From: Lineus longissimus
Taxonomy: Eukaryota > Nemertea > Pilidiophora > Heteronemertea > Lineidae
Direction: 5' to 3'
DNA length: 64,000 bases
Assembly (NCBI RefSeq): GCF_910592395.1
Contig: NC_088309.1
Span: 22,508,599-22,572,598, forward strand
Shown here: piece after piece, positions 24,025-37,400 of the stretch
How the letters are laid out: every line of letters starts with the position of its first letter
Numbering within the stretch: position 1 is the first letter of the stretch
Program-made: the position numbers and the translations under genes
The notes under the pieces: model-generated
Seen by the model: the letters and a program-made list of their open reading frames with translations, nothing else
The model's database searches: none
What the model was told of the DNA's origin: nothing

Positions 24025-24914
24025 GACCTGGGGGGTAATTTTGACCCCTAATTAAAATCCCATACTCTAGGCCGCGGAAGTAAGATGGGGAAACCCCCTT
24101 TCTAAGCATATGCATGGCATCCAGAGATTCAAGCTTTTGATACTCCTACGTCATGATATATGGAGTATATTGGAAACAGATGCACGGGGACATCTTCGTT
24201 TTCTATAGGTAACGTATACACTTGGCATTATTGTTGGGTATGGATCGTCGTCAGAGACGAGACATCTATAATTCCGTGTAAAATTTCACCGCAGCCTGGT
24301 GCAAGTATTTTACACAATCGTTAGCAGCCTCATCGTTAAATCGATACCTTGTATAATAACCCCAGTTACCAATAGGGGGCAGCAATTCTCTCTCAAGGCT
24401 CTTGGCGGCGACTTACTCGATCATCAGTTTGACTGAACCAAGCGTTGTGCATGAGCGGATTACTACCGACGCTAGACAAGGAATACATTTTTTTGTAGTT
24501 TTTGCAGCGGGGTTTCGAGGAACATTTTCTTAAAGGTAGGTTCTTTTGGCGGGCCCATCTTTTGTAGCCAATTCGACCAGGCCTACGCCGATCGCAGACA
24601 AAGTGACCCATTGTCCGTTGTATTTGACAATATCAAGGGGTTCCTGGTATTAGGGCTACTATACTACCGCACGGTTGCAGACCATTCCATCTTGCTTGGC
24701 GTTCTGGTTCTCGATCATGGAGAAATCTATTCCAGAGAAGCACATAGCTGACATCAGTGGCCCCGGGAATTTAACAGAACTGTATCTCTCTATTCGTAAT
24801 GGTTGCGACCAACGAGACAGTTTGGCGGACGTCACTTTTATGTTAGCCAATGAGCTCTCAGTGCTCTATACTTGCCAATTGTTCACTCTTAAAGACAAAA
24901 TATCCTGCGAACGG

Positions 24915-25140
24915 CAAAAAGCATAGTACGAAAGTCTGTCATATTATGGATGTATAGCACATTATCAAGTCATGTGCTAATTCATTAACATGTACACGAC
25001 ACTCATAAATCATCTTCTATTACTCAGTGGTGGGGAAATCGGGAATATTTTTAAAGAAATAGTTGATGAGATAAAATTTGTATAGGCTACTTCGTACTTC
25101 GTCGTTCGTAGCTCCTCGTAAGGGATGCGAAACCTGCCTA
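24915..25140. mobile_element. copy of the GGCAGGTTTCGCAA family
   Basis: Right end is clear: ACTTCGTCGTTCGTAG, then GATGCGAAACCTGCC and TA at 25139-25140. Inner part shares AAATCATCTTCTAT with other copies. The left end is degraded and its limit approximate. Confidence 0.6.
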
Positions 25141-25251
25141 ATGTTTGAAAAGGCACAGGCCAGGGAACGCTGCCAGCTGTTGGCAACAAACTAGTTATTA
25201 ACTTGAAGGTGATAGCTTTATACTAGTTTTGGTTTCATTGTATCCTTCCAG

Positions 25252-25440
25252 AAAGTGACCCGACCTCATCGTTATCGACTTGGCAGAATTTTGACCTAAA
25301 GATGGCAGTATCCATGGCAACGTATGGAGATGTCAAGGAGGTGATATTAAAGGCCCCGGATGACAGGGAGGCACCAGAAGTGGAAAAACTTTTACCATGG
25401 TTTCGGCACAAATCTGACCTGCTGAGGAATCTCAAAAGAA
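25252..25440 (+). CDS. CNBD gene exon: lead-in to first domain
   Basis: Acceptor CTTCCAG, donor GTAAGT. Only one frame is open; it encodes STWQNFDLKMAVSMATYGD, PDDREAPEVEKLLPWF and LLRNLKR, the helical lead-in seen before CNBDs of this type. Needs a preceding exon ending in phase 1. Confidence 0.8.
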
Positions 25441-28400
25441 GTAAGTAAATTATTCTATACCTCAATCTTATTATCAGTAATGCCTTCTTCATAGAAATAA
25501 CTTTGAAGAATTTGACTCATTTATCCATACATACATTTTTTCTGATGAAGTTAGAAACTACACAGGATAATACTGTTCATTTCATGGAGAAAAAATGTTC
25601 CCAGCATATGCGATACCGATGTCCGGTGTGCCAGTTGGGCAAATCTAATTCGATGTCGATAATTAAATTAAAGCGTAGAATACTAGAACGCATACAGATA
25701 CTGGAGTGAATGCGTGATAAAATGTTCTCCTTTATCGAATTAAGTCATCAAAAGCGAATACGAATGCCAGCGGAGGTACTAAAGGGATGTTATAGTCAAA
25801 CTACAATCTATGACGAATGATGTCAATAGGCAGGTTTAGCAACTCCAACGAACGACGTAGTACGAACTACGAAGGTCTGTGGTACCATCAAGTCCCCGTG
25901 CGAATTCATTCATTCTCGTAAGTCATCTTTTCTACTTAGTCGTAGGAGGAATCGGCGAAATCTCTTTTTTTAAATCGCCGATAAGATGCATTCACATACT
26001 TTGTTCATCGTCGTTCGTCGCTCTTAGTAAGGCTTGCGAAACCTGCCTAATCAGAGGATAGAATGAGGCTATGGACAACAGCTAGAGCAATAGGACCGTG
26101 ATAATAGGGATGACAATGTTGATTTCCTGGCAAAAAAGATATTTTGAAAAGGACACATTTGACCGAATGGAAAGGCGCTCCCTATTTCAGGCAGTGACGA
26201 CTCGGGGTTGGACAACGCCGCATTCCGATTCGACGAGTCTGCAACACTGCCGACAGATCTGTCCTTGGCCGTGATCAATTTACAAGTTCATCCTGCGACG
26301 CCTTTATCCTCACTTAAATGATCAATAATCATGTTATTTCATGATATTGAAATCCAAGTATTGCTGACTGATACTGCTTGTTGCGAGACAAAATCAATAT
26401 CGTGACGTGTCTAATTGGATCGATTAATTGCTACTTGTCGAACACTTAGAAGCATGCCAATCATACTCCGAGGTTGTTGGAATCCTTTTTTTTCATAAAT
26501 GACCAAATGATGACCAATACCAGTAGAACGCTTACTTTTAGTTCGGACAACGAAGAAACATCTCTGGTCATTGTCAAGTCTACCCTCTAATAGGGACGTT
26601 GAGATCAACGACTTATCAAGGATCCTTATTCGTATACTGATAAAACTCTTTAGAAAGAGTAACCATTTTGTGTACATTTCTTTCCGTATAAAATCAGTGA
26701 TAAGTCCCCGATCACAACCTCCCTAGAAATCGAGTACCGGACCTATTCACCATGTGCCTTATCTCATTGCCGCCTCACCATGTATAGATAAAAATCATGG
26801 CTTCCCGCGGCGGCCACTCATTGCTATTTCTACAGTACCGGTATGTAAAATCTGTTGATAGCACTTATTGCTGTAGACATGGTAGATACCAGACGATAGT
26901 TCACATATTGGAACCTCGTATATCATACGTTAAATGTGCATTACTGCTATCACTGGTACTTCTTTTGTTGGATTAACTTTCTAATGAACGTGATGAATGT
27001 GTACAATATAATTATGTAATCAGTAGAGTGTACATTAATTTATCTAATATCCTGCCAACAATCATTATCACTTAGTCTTGTCTGTTATTGGAATCGAGCT
27101 ATCACTTTCATGATAATGACCTGACCTTCGCACGAATATAAGCTGCGCTTACACCACGAAATATTGGTGGACCAATTGCACTTACACCACCACATTGCCG
27201 CGACAAATTGGTTCGGCAATCCATTGCCGATACAAATTGCCGAGCGAATTTGTCCCACCAAGCTTGATGGTCCAAATTCGCCCGGCTTGTTAAAAGTTCG
27301 GCTTTGTCGTGGTGTAAGCGCAAATGGATCGGCAATTAGCTAGTTAGATGGTTCGGCTCCAGGCGGCGCTTTCGAAATGGCGCTTTCTGCCAAGGCTTTC
27401 CGCGTTCTGCTTATTGTTTGCGCGCCATCTGTAGCCGGATTTTATAACTAGCTGCAGCGCTGGTGTAAGCGCTTGGTGGATTTTCGATGGTGCGGCATTG
27501 GTTCCCGAACCAAGATTGGTGGTCCATTTTCAGGTGGTGTAAGTGCGGCTTAAGTCATGTGTTTTGCCGCGAATCACGATGACGCACTGGCACGTTTTTA
27601 AAAGCAAAGCCAATAACGGAACGTTTAAAATGATTCGTTTTAAATTTTTTTTGGGCAAATTAAGGATTACTAAATAGATGTGAACGTTCTGAATGTCATC
27701 AAGGGTTATATTGATTTACTGTACATGTATTTTGGTAACTGCTTTTAAATACGTGTTCTAATTACCATTGCATATTTTATTATATATACATGTACATGTA
27801 CTTGTTATTCTACGCATACGTATTCTGCGGGTTAAAAAACAAAACATCCCTCTTGAACACAGATGAATGCGCAGAAATATTATGCCCACCTCGAAGTTTC
27901 GATGATTATGATGTTACCTATATATTTTTGACTCGATAACATTTCCGGACTGGAGCTTTAGGTATTTGAGTTAAACATCTAACGAACAAAAGTATGAAAT
28001 CACTTTGTTTCCTGCAGTTTATTCTGGGACAGACTCGGCCTGAAAAACCCTTTCATTGGAGTGAATGTTTTGATGGTTTGATATTTGTGATAGGCCTCAC
28101 TCAATCTTTGTTTTGTAACAGTGGGAAATATCGAAGTTCGATTAATGTCTATTTCGGTTGATGAAACAGATTCAGCATGCATTTGCGATTTGTCAAACCG
28201 ATAGCTGGATTTGAAAAAGATTGTGTTGTCCAAGTATACGTGATGTGAGAACTGATTTGTGAAATTCAGGATTAAAGTGGGCTATTTGTATATGAACATT
28301 TTGGAACATGGTGCATGTGATTATTTTCGTTTCAATTATCAAATAATAGCCCTTTGTCGAAGGGAATATGGATTTTTCTGGCATGAGGAATGTGATACCT

Positions 28401-31400
28401 CCCTTGGCCAATGGGATATTAGGCGATATCATTTTTCTTATGTTACGCTATAACCGTTTGTTATCCACGACATTATCACCTACTTGGCGGCTATAGAATG
28501 TTATTACTGCAGAAAAAGATTACCCGAAAAGGAATTGGTGTTTCGAAGGGGCAATGTGAACCCCTGGCTTTGTCATTTGTATTAGTCAGGTCATGTGTAT
28601 GGTTATTTGATCAGAAATATGTATTATATGATTATGCTTTATTATATATGATTGACTAGTAATCTGCTATAGCACAGCCCCTTGGGGACGACTATAAAAT
28701 ACACTCTTGGAGGAGTAAAGGTTTTTGAGCTTTTGAAAATATGGTTTTTCGACAACACAAATATGCACCCCATAGACTGAGGTGTTTCGGTAAATTGAAA
28801 AAGTGTTCATGGTTTCTAAGATTCTGCAAAACCCTTTTAGAATTGAAAGCATTTAAAAACAAAAAAAGATTAAAACTCATTGAAAACCAAAATAAGCTCA
28901 GCAGCTGTTAATCCTAAAAAATGAATTGCATGGGAGTACTACCAATGATGTACTCTCATAGATGTTCGTGACAGCGAACATCTTTTCGACGTCAGAACTT
29001 CCTTAAGGATGTTTCGCTCTGCTCTACGATGATAGCCGAAGGATGTCAGTGAAATTTCCCGTTGCAGACGACACCTATAAAATCAGGATACCCCCGATGA
29101 CCTTCAGTGATTTCGGATCAGAATACTGTACTTCCGGTCTTAGCTAGAATTTGCATGATTGTGGTTTTCAGAGCGAGTGTTTGTGTGCAGACTGTCTTCG
29201 GGATACAGTAACAGATTTTCTTTAGCTAGATCTTTTGAACATATACCAGAAACAGACTAGATAAGCTGAATCTGTCATGAGAAGTTTTTTAATGTTTTTC
29301 ATTCTTTTCACCATCTTTCCCATACACCTGGCCTTACCGCGAATAATACACCGGATACTTACTGTATCAACTAAGCTGAAAACACGATTTTATTACTTTA
29401 CAGCCCAACGATTCTTTTCAAACCCGAAGCAATGATATGTGGTCACTATCGGAGAGATTAGCGCAGTCAGAATCACTCGGTTTACAGCCACTTCCAGCGA
29501 CACAGCTCCCACAATGCTCTTGCTAATTACATACTCGTCGAACATGTACTCAAATTTCTGCCAGACTCATTTGATTTACGTCATACCAGTTTGATCAAAT
29601 GACCACAGTGACCAACATGTTTAGTCCGCCGTATCTGTCAGTGGCATTATGAGAAAAATCATCGGTGAAAGTATCGATTTTCGCGTCAATCTGAGAATAA
29701 ACTGGAAAATAACTCGATTGCCTGGCAGTTATAATATAAATGGTACACCAGGAAATGACTTAACAAATAGCTTAGCAATAACGCTGTATACCTGGGTATG
29801 TGGTTGGGTCGAGCAAATCATACGAGCCAACGCATTATATCATTATCATGATAAATATACAAATGTATCTTGTTTATGGAAACGATCACTTTGTCATAGT
29901 TACCACTTGTAGTTGAAGCGAACATTGCTTTTTTTCAATGAATAACCTATTATTGTCATTGGCGTCATCGCCTTGGTTGATTTGTCCACGGGTAATAGCT
30001 AGCGGTTGAGTCAGAGTCAGCTGATCACTTTTGAACGGTCATGGTCGGTCAATATATATGATATCCCCTAATATTACCACACTAGCGTAATCCCTCGGTG
30101 GCAATCGGTCATCAAGCACTGTCATTACGGGAAAATCGTCGATTGATATCATATGATGCTATAGGCTATTCTGGCGCTGTTGAGGTAACATATGCCACAG
30201 GATGGTGACCAAATATACTTGTATTGGAAGTGATGATCCCTCATTCGCCCATTCACAAAAGTACACAATATATAATCTCTACGACTCAAGGACCTCCGAT
30301 CAATATGGTAGAGTTTATTTCTTCATGTATCTTTACGGAGATCACAACGTAACTAGTTATTCAGTTTAGATGTTGCTGTGGTGAGAATAAAATGGGTTGG
30401 ACTCCATCAGTTCATGAATGGATAATTTCTGGTGTCAAATGCTGGATTGACTTAGAGTAGAATATTCCTAGTAGAAGACCACTTTGCATAGGAGCGATGT
30501 AATGTACATGATGTATGAATCTGCGAAAGGCCCGCGCAAACCAGGGTTATTAAGCAAGATATTATTGTATATATTGCTAAGTCACATGCACTAGCCAGGT
30601 CGAGACCACCTGAGATATATAAAAAGGCAATGCTATGTCAAATAGTTCTGTTCACTGTTGAAAGCGCAAAGTTTTGTTAAGACGAAAGCCATTGAGGCGA
30701 CAAAAATACACAGGAAACATAAAACCGCCACAAGACCCTAACAGTGGCAGACAATTTTTTTATGAACTCAAATTGACCTTATAACTTTACTCTATACATG
30801 TATGCTATGCTTATTTTGAACGTACTGTTATAGTAAATCTCACTGATCTGGCGAGCCAATCGTCTGACTAATGCGGGGACAACACAAAAAATTAAATTCA
30901 TTAAAATCGGATTAAATGATTGGATTCAGTGAACAGTGAAATGACATTTTCATCAGTCTTTTCCCCTCGTTTGATAATGGTTTGCGAATACATCTACTAG
31001 TTTTGTCAAGATATTTATTCTTCGTCTCATGGACTGACTTTGCAGCTTAGACGCAGCTAACATGCTAAATATGCTAACAATATTAATGCCCCCCTGTGAG
31101 AAACCGGCGGCACTATGCTATGCTACTAACGACTTACCTACTTAATAAAGCAAACATTCATCGATAGAAAATTTTTTTCATTGGACAAATTTCTAATTCT
31201 CAGGCCTACTTTCTATGCCTTTATTGCACCGATGATACCAGTATTCAATCCATTCAATAAGTCCACGTTTCTAGCAACCCATCGTTACAGCACTGCTTAC
31301 CATATCAGTGGTGCTGGAACTCGTTCTTAAATGTTTGAGCGAGAGCCTAATGATCTGCTTCAAGACACAGCATTAACAACCCTTCTTCCATTCCCGAGGG

Positions 31401-34400
31401 GCACCTAAGTTCTGCTCGGATTAATTATCAGCCACTTGTTTAATGTTCATCGTTTCTCCTCCGGACATAACAGTCATAATTGATATGACTTTCCTTTAAG
31501 GATATTTGTTCAAATGGCGTGCATGCGTTTTTCGCAAATTTGTCTTTTACTTTAGGCGCGATTTGGTAAATTCGCAAGTAATGGCATTTAAAAAAGTTAC
31601 TAGGTGCAGTTGGTTACTTGCACCACCTTTAGTTAGCAGGACTTAGGTATCTCCTACGGGGACAAATTAGCACGCGGATTATGATCTTCCTTTATGAATA
31701 ACTTCCATTCTTTTTAGTATCTTTGCGGATTGCCCACACTAAATAATACTCCATGTATACACCTTTCCAGAAATGGGGCGCTGAGTGTCCGAAATAGTGA
31801 TGTCATAAGGGGAAACTAGGCCTTATGCAGGAGGGACAAAGGAGATAGTCATGGTTGACCAACACACTTGAATGCCTTCAATGACGACAAGGGGGAAAAA
31901 GTTAGTTCCAATGCAAGCCACCAATTTCGGGAAGCATGTATAAGGTTGTTAGCAGGAAAGCGTTAACCCTCTACCTACCATCAAGCATGGATTATACATG
32001 CTACCTTTAACATAACTAATGGTAAAGGGAAAACCGGACCCACCAATTGTAACCACAACCTCCCATTGCTTATGCCAGCCATGTCACAGGTCTTGCCTCT
32101 TCACATTTTCCAGTGCCATTACATTAAGGATCTTCTCTCGAGCCCGCGCTCGGTCCAGACAGAGATCATATCAGTTGTCTAGTTAATGATAATCTGATCC
32201 TGCGCTGTTTGTGTATTTGGCCACGAGGAATATGGTGACAAATCATCAAGTATGAGATATGTGCGGGGTCTGATTGGCAAAGATAGCCGTCCGAAGGGAA
32301 AGGAAAGGCTACAAATTCATTCATTGATGATTGGAGACAGCGCTATAGCCTGTCGCCTCCTCTCCTCTTCCAAACATCAATGATTGTTGGAGTATCACCG
32401 CGTCTGACTATTGTAATGAATTAACTTTCGACACGGTTTGAAGAAATAACTGGAAAAAGTGATATTTCTTAGAAATTGATAACTAACTGTTTCTTCGAAA
32501 CGACTTTTTTAGAAGAGATCGGACAGCGAGAACGTTTCATCATAATCTAAACCATGAATTATAAAAATAGCGTCCATTGTACATGTAATGTATGTACTAC
32601 ATTTACCATCAAGTTTACGTTCTTCATCCCGATTCATCCTAACGTAATGTAGTGTCCTATATTTTCCACTTGGTCTGAACCATCAAGAAGCCGCCCATGT
32701 TGACAGAGGTGGCTGAACAGCGCCTGCCAACCTAATGGGGAAGAGGATGGATACATGAATACTGCAAGCAGACGGTGTTTACTCTACGCGATGGTGTCTG
32801 AACTATGAGGGGATCAGGCGCGGATAAATCACCTTAAGTTTCTCGTTAATGGCTTTTGACTTTCCTTATAAGAATACCGATAACTAAGGCATTTTAGGTT
32901 ATTTTCATTCATTGGTAAAACCTGGGATCCAAGTTCCTGATTTTACTGATTATAATATTCCTGCGGAAAATTGGTCTGCGCGAGATTCATAAATCAGCTT
33001 TCATACTCAGTCGAACGAGGAATAGAATATGTCGGCACTTTGTTCTTAGTCGTCGTTCGAGAGAGCTGCGATACCTGTCTAATGCCTTGGCTGTCTGCGA
33101 TCAGGAAGATTCCTTCAATTTAAGACTGTAATGAGTCAATTACCATCCACATCAAGATAATTGTGCATAATGTCAGATTACAGCTAATGACAGTGTGAGT
33201 GGGGGCTTTTTACCGAGACAATGACTGACAATTGCGCCAAAATGTAATAACAAATTCGATCAGACGGAGGAAGACAATCTCGCCTCCAAAACAAACCTCG
33301 TCGGTTGTTGGATTCATATGGCGACCTTAGTTTCATAGAAATTGCATTTATCTTGATTGGACTCCGGCTATATCTCATTACTAAGCATGACAGGTTTACC
33401 TCCCCAGAATGACAAATGTATTGAGAAACAATATTAACCAATACGCACCGACTATAAAAAATATACTGCAAGGTCCCGTAAATCCCTAAAATCTGTTTCT
33501 ACTCGGAATTTAAGACTCGAGTAATTAATAGCTCTCTTCTGTATAACTTGTTGGAAGAGTATGAACCATAGAGTGTCGACGATACTCACAATACACGAGC
33601 TGGAGACGGTTGCCTTTGCTGACCGTCTCGTCAGAACTCTGGCATCTCGGCAGAAGCTAAACCGTATTCTAGACGTCTGCATGTAGATATCAAACATCCA
33701 TTAACCATACCAAGAAATATCGATTTGTCATCGATACATCGATCGGGAGTTGTTTCACCTCCACGCTCATGGCGTCTGTGTTTATCGGGCCATATACCCA
33801 GTTTTGGCCACAGATTTCTTTCTATCAATGTTGAAAGAAAGTATCAAACGTTGCGAATGATTTTATATTTGGAGCCTTTGCTTTTTCTATACCGTCATTT
33901 ATACGACGAATTCTACCATTGCGCGATCTTTTCTTTCTCTATCAACATACATTCAGGGTTGTTGAACAGTTAACTGAAAACCCTTTTATTCCGTTCTGTC
34001 CCACTAACGGCTTTTCTTTGGTCGTCTAATTGGTTTTTGGGCCTCTGTCTCAACGAGACAGTGCTCCAATTTCGTTTTGCTTAAGACAATTTTGGACAAT
34101 AGGCCATCGCCAGGAAGACAATTTACTGTCCCGGACGATATGTTAAATGTCTCGATTGATCTAATAGCATTCAAGTCACGTTGATGTGAAGGTCTTAAGG
34201 TGAAAATGATTCCTGTCTTAAATACAAAGCTTGCCTCAACGATGTAACTATTCTCTAAGGTAATTACGTACTTTTATGACCTGGATAAATGGCCTTAGTC
34301 GTGTCCGCTCATCGATACTGGTATGTCTTCCCGCGCCCCGATGGCCTGGTACGTATTTTGGACAGGTGTTATCTAATCGCCGTTATCCCAATACATGTAT

Positions 34401-37400
34401 ATTGCAACGGTTTCATTTTTTAGACTTACCAGGGTGAGTAAGTCTGTGATAGCCGATAATTGATCCAATAACGTCGAACCCCCAAACGATTGCCCAACCG
34501 TGTTCCCGCTGGTGATTCGTTTAGTTTTCTTTTCAAAAACTAACATTTAAGTAGTTGACCTTTGATAACCAGAAGATAACCGCTAAGTTTCCTTTCCAAG
34601 AACTTACATTGAAGTGGTTGACCTTTGATTGGGCCATTTGGGGCATGTTGTTCTGGTTCAAGTGAGTTAGCTCTTTCATTTTATCTAATAGTAGACACAC
34701 GTAAGCAAGCTCTAGCTTGTCACAGCACGATACAGAATGCAAAAAAACACACGATTACTTGAAGGCAACACTTGACCCGGGCCAATGACGATATGATTAC
34801 ACGTATATACATGTACACTCCAGACAGGAATGTTAACACCTGGTGACTTTACATTAATGGCAGCGACAAAATGGGGTTTCCGGTCTTGCTTCAAATATCC
34901 ATTAGTATTGTTGATTATGGTTCGTGGTAAAGACTGAAAAGGCAGCAGGTTTAGATAGACTTAGTATCTGATATATCGTCACGGCTTTGTTATCATAATG
35001 CTCACCGCATTCAAACCGAACCAACAAAAGTGGAAAGCTACCCTCAGTGGTAGGCACACCTTCCAATCAGCGGCGAAACAGGAAGAAGACTACAAATACC
35101 AAAAGGTGATAATGACTTCGCCTTAAAAATATCCCGTTTGCATGCAACTGGCGGGATTGGGCTTTAATGCTTAAAACGACTCGTTTCCGGGATTGCTTCG
35201 CGTGATCCTCCTTACCAACAAACCACTGGAAGCTCAGAACCATAGTATGCAGCAACGGGCTTAACGTCGCGTCAAGACACTGCTTTTCGTTGTCTACAAC
35301 GGAAATTATACAGATATAAGATAGGAAGGGTAGAAAGGAACGCCCGTGGCCAGGATTCGCTCAAAGCCACAAGACGGAAATGTCGCTTTTGGTGTTCTAA
35401 CTTGCAGAAGCCATAGTAGATAGTGTTTAATTTTATCATCGATGACCTTTCTGTTAATCCAGTTGATCGAGCCTTTCAATCGCTACCAGGAAGATGTGAT
35501 TGAAGCCGTTCATGTCGGATAAATTATCAAGGTCGCAACCGTATGCATGCCTAGTAAAGTCACCACTGTCACGACGATGACGGTCTCTGGTCCATGTGAT
35601 TGAGAGGTGTCTTGTGGCGTATCTAGGATTCCCAGAGACAATCGAAAGCCCCTTGCAACACAGAGATATGCTGGTATATTAATCCGAAGCCCAATCTACC
35701 CCCCCCCCCTCCGCCGCGCGGTATCATTAAAGGAGAACGTCTGTGCGCGATGTATATTGATGAGCACCTTTGCCATTACATCGTGTTATTGGGATTACAT
35801 CTACCATATTCCTGGTAATCTTACGAATAGCATTTGGTTCGTTGACATCCAACCTTATCTTGACGGGGCATCGGCGCTCATGACTTCCTAATAGCGTCAT
35901 AGGCCGGCTGTCCCTGTGGCAAGCCCTAGTTATAGCCCCGATAACAATCCTCAAAGGCAATCCATTCTGCAAGCCCTGGCTAGTCACGTTTACAATCCAC
36001 AAAGTTATTCCATGTGCAGACCCTGGCTAGCTAAAATATTGAGTTGATAGCTGAGCATCAAAAATTCGTGCTCATCTCTCTGACTGAAAATTCAAATTCC
36101 GTTCAAGTTCGATAAATTAAGCATGATTTAACCTCAGCGTGTTACGCCCAACGCGCCAGTTTGCTCGCAGCCTCAACATTGTGTGCGGATGATTGCCTCA
36201 CAGCACAGCATTTATGTCATTAAAGTCTTTACCTCATGATATCAGGAGACTTTTAAGGCTTTGAAATATAGACGTTGATATCTGATTCCCGGTGCAAATT
36301 GCATTATGCCTTCGAGACGCGGTAAGGAATTCGCCCTGATATTATGCGTGCTCTTGATGATACGTCTTCATAAGTTTATGATTTGAGATTGCAAGGTTTC
36401 TGAATCGATAAGGCGTGTTCTATCGTGTGCTTTATCAAATCATCTGTAAATCAATAATACTGGGGGTTACGAAAATTACAGGCTGATGCATTTTTAGTGA
36501 AATATTCGAAACTTTGCAGGTTACAATGTAGCACTGTTGACAGTGTATTAGAATGAGGCACTGCACCTCGTTCTGGCGGCAGCGGTTAGGACTGAGAAGC
36601 AGAGTGATATTCCATTTCCAGTATCCAGCATAGCTATACATCTTCTAATACACACGGAGTTCTTTTCCTTCGCGGACAAACATAATATAGTACACAGCAC
36701 CTTTGAGTCGAACGGCTATGTTGAAGCTGACGACCGTTTTTTGCACGATATCTGACGCAGAAAGACGGAAATGTCAGAAAACTTGACGTGCATGATTTCT
36801 AGACGATTAAAAGATTTGTATGTATTGAGAATATTTTCCTTATACGTATCGCTAATCTGAATGCGTCAAACTGCGTTATATATTGCACTAATGAGGTGTG
36901 GTTGCCTGCATTGGGTAGGAATAAGTGGCAAAAATTATTGCATTGTACGGTGGCTGGGAAAGGACATCATATGATTTTTTTTCAACATGAAAAATTGTTT
37001 TTCAGGAAATATCTCGATCGATGGACTTATTTTCTCGAGCGATCGCGCTAATATCTCGAGATAAATAACTTGATCGCCCGGCATAATATGTCGATCGTTC
37101 GATATAAATAATTCAGCACTTGTAATTCAGGGCAACCTCTGCATACTTATCATAATCTAAAAATTTTCACCTTTATAAATCAACGGATCTAAATACCCAG
37201 TCCGCTTTTGCCTTCTCAAATATAAGTGGGCAGAACAGTCATGAGCTACTTGCGTAAAATGCCACTGCAATACCTTCAAAGAGGTAAAGCTTCCATACTC
37301 AATTTGTCGAGTTTTTGTCAACAGCAGTGCCTTAGCAACATAAGCTGGTGTAACACAATTAGGATTCTCATATGCCTCCAGCTGCGGATAAGTTACAAAG

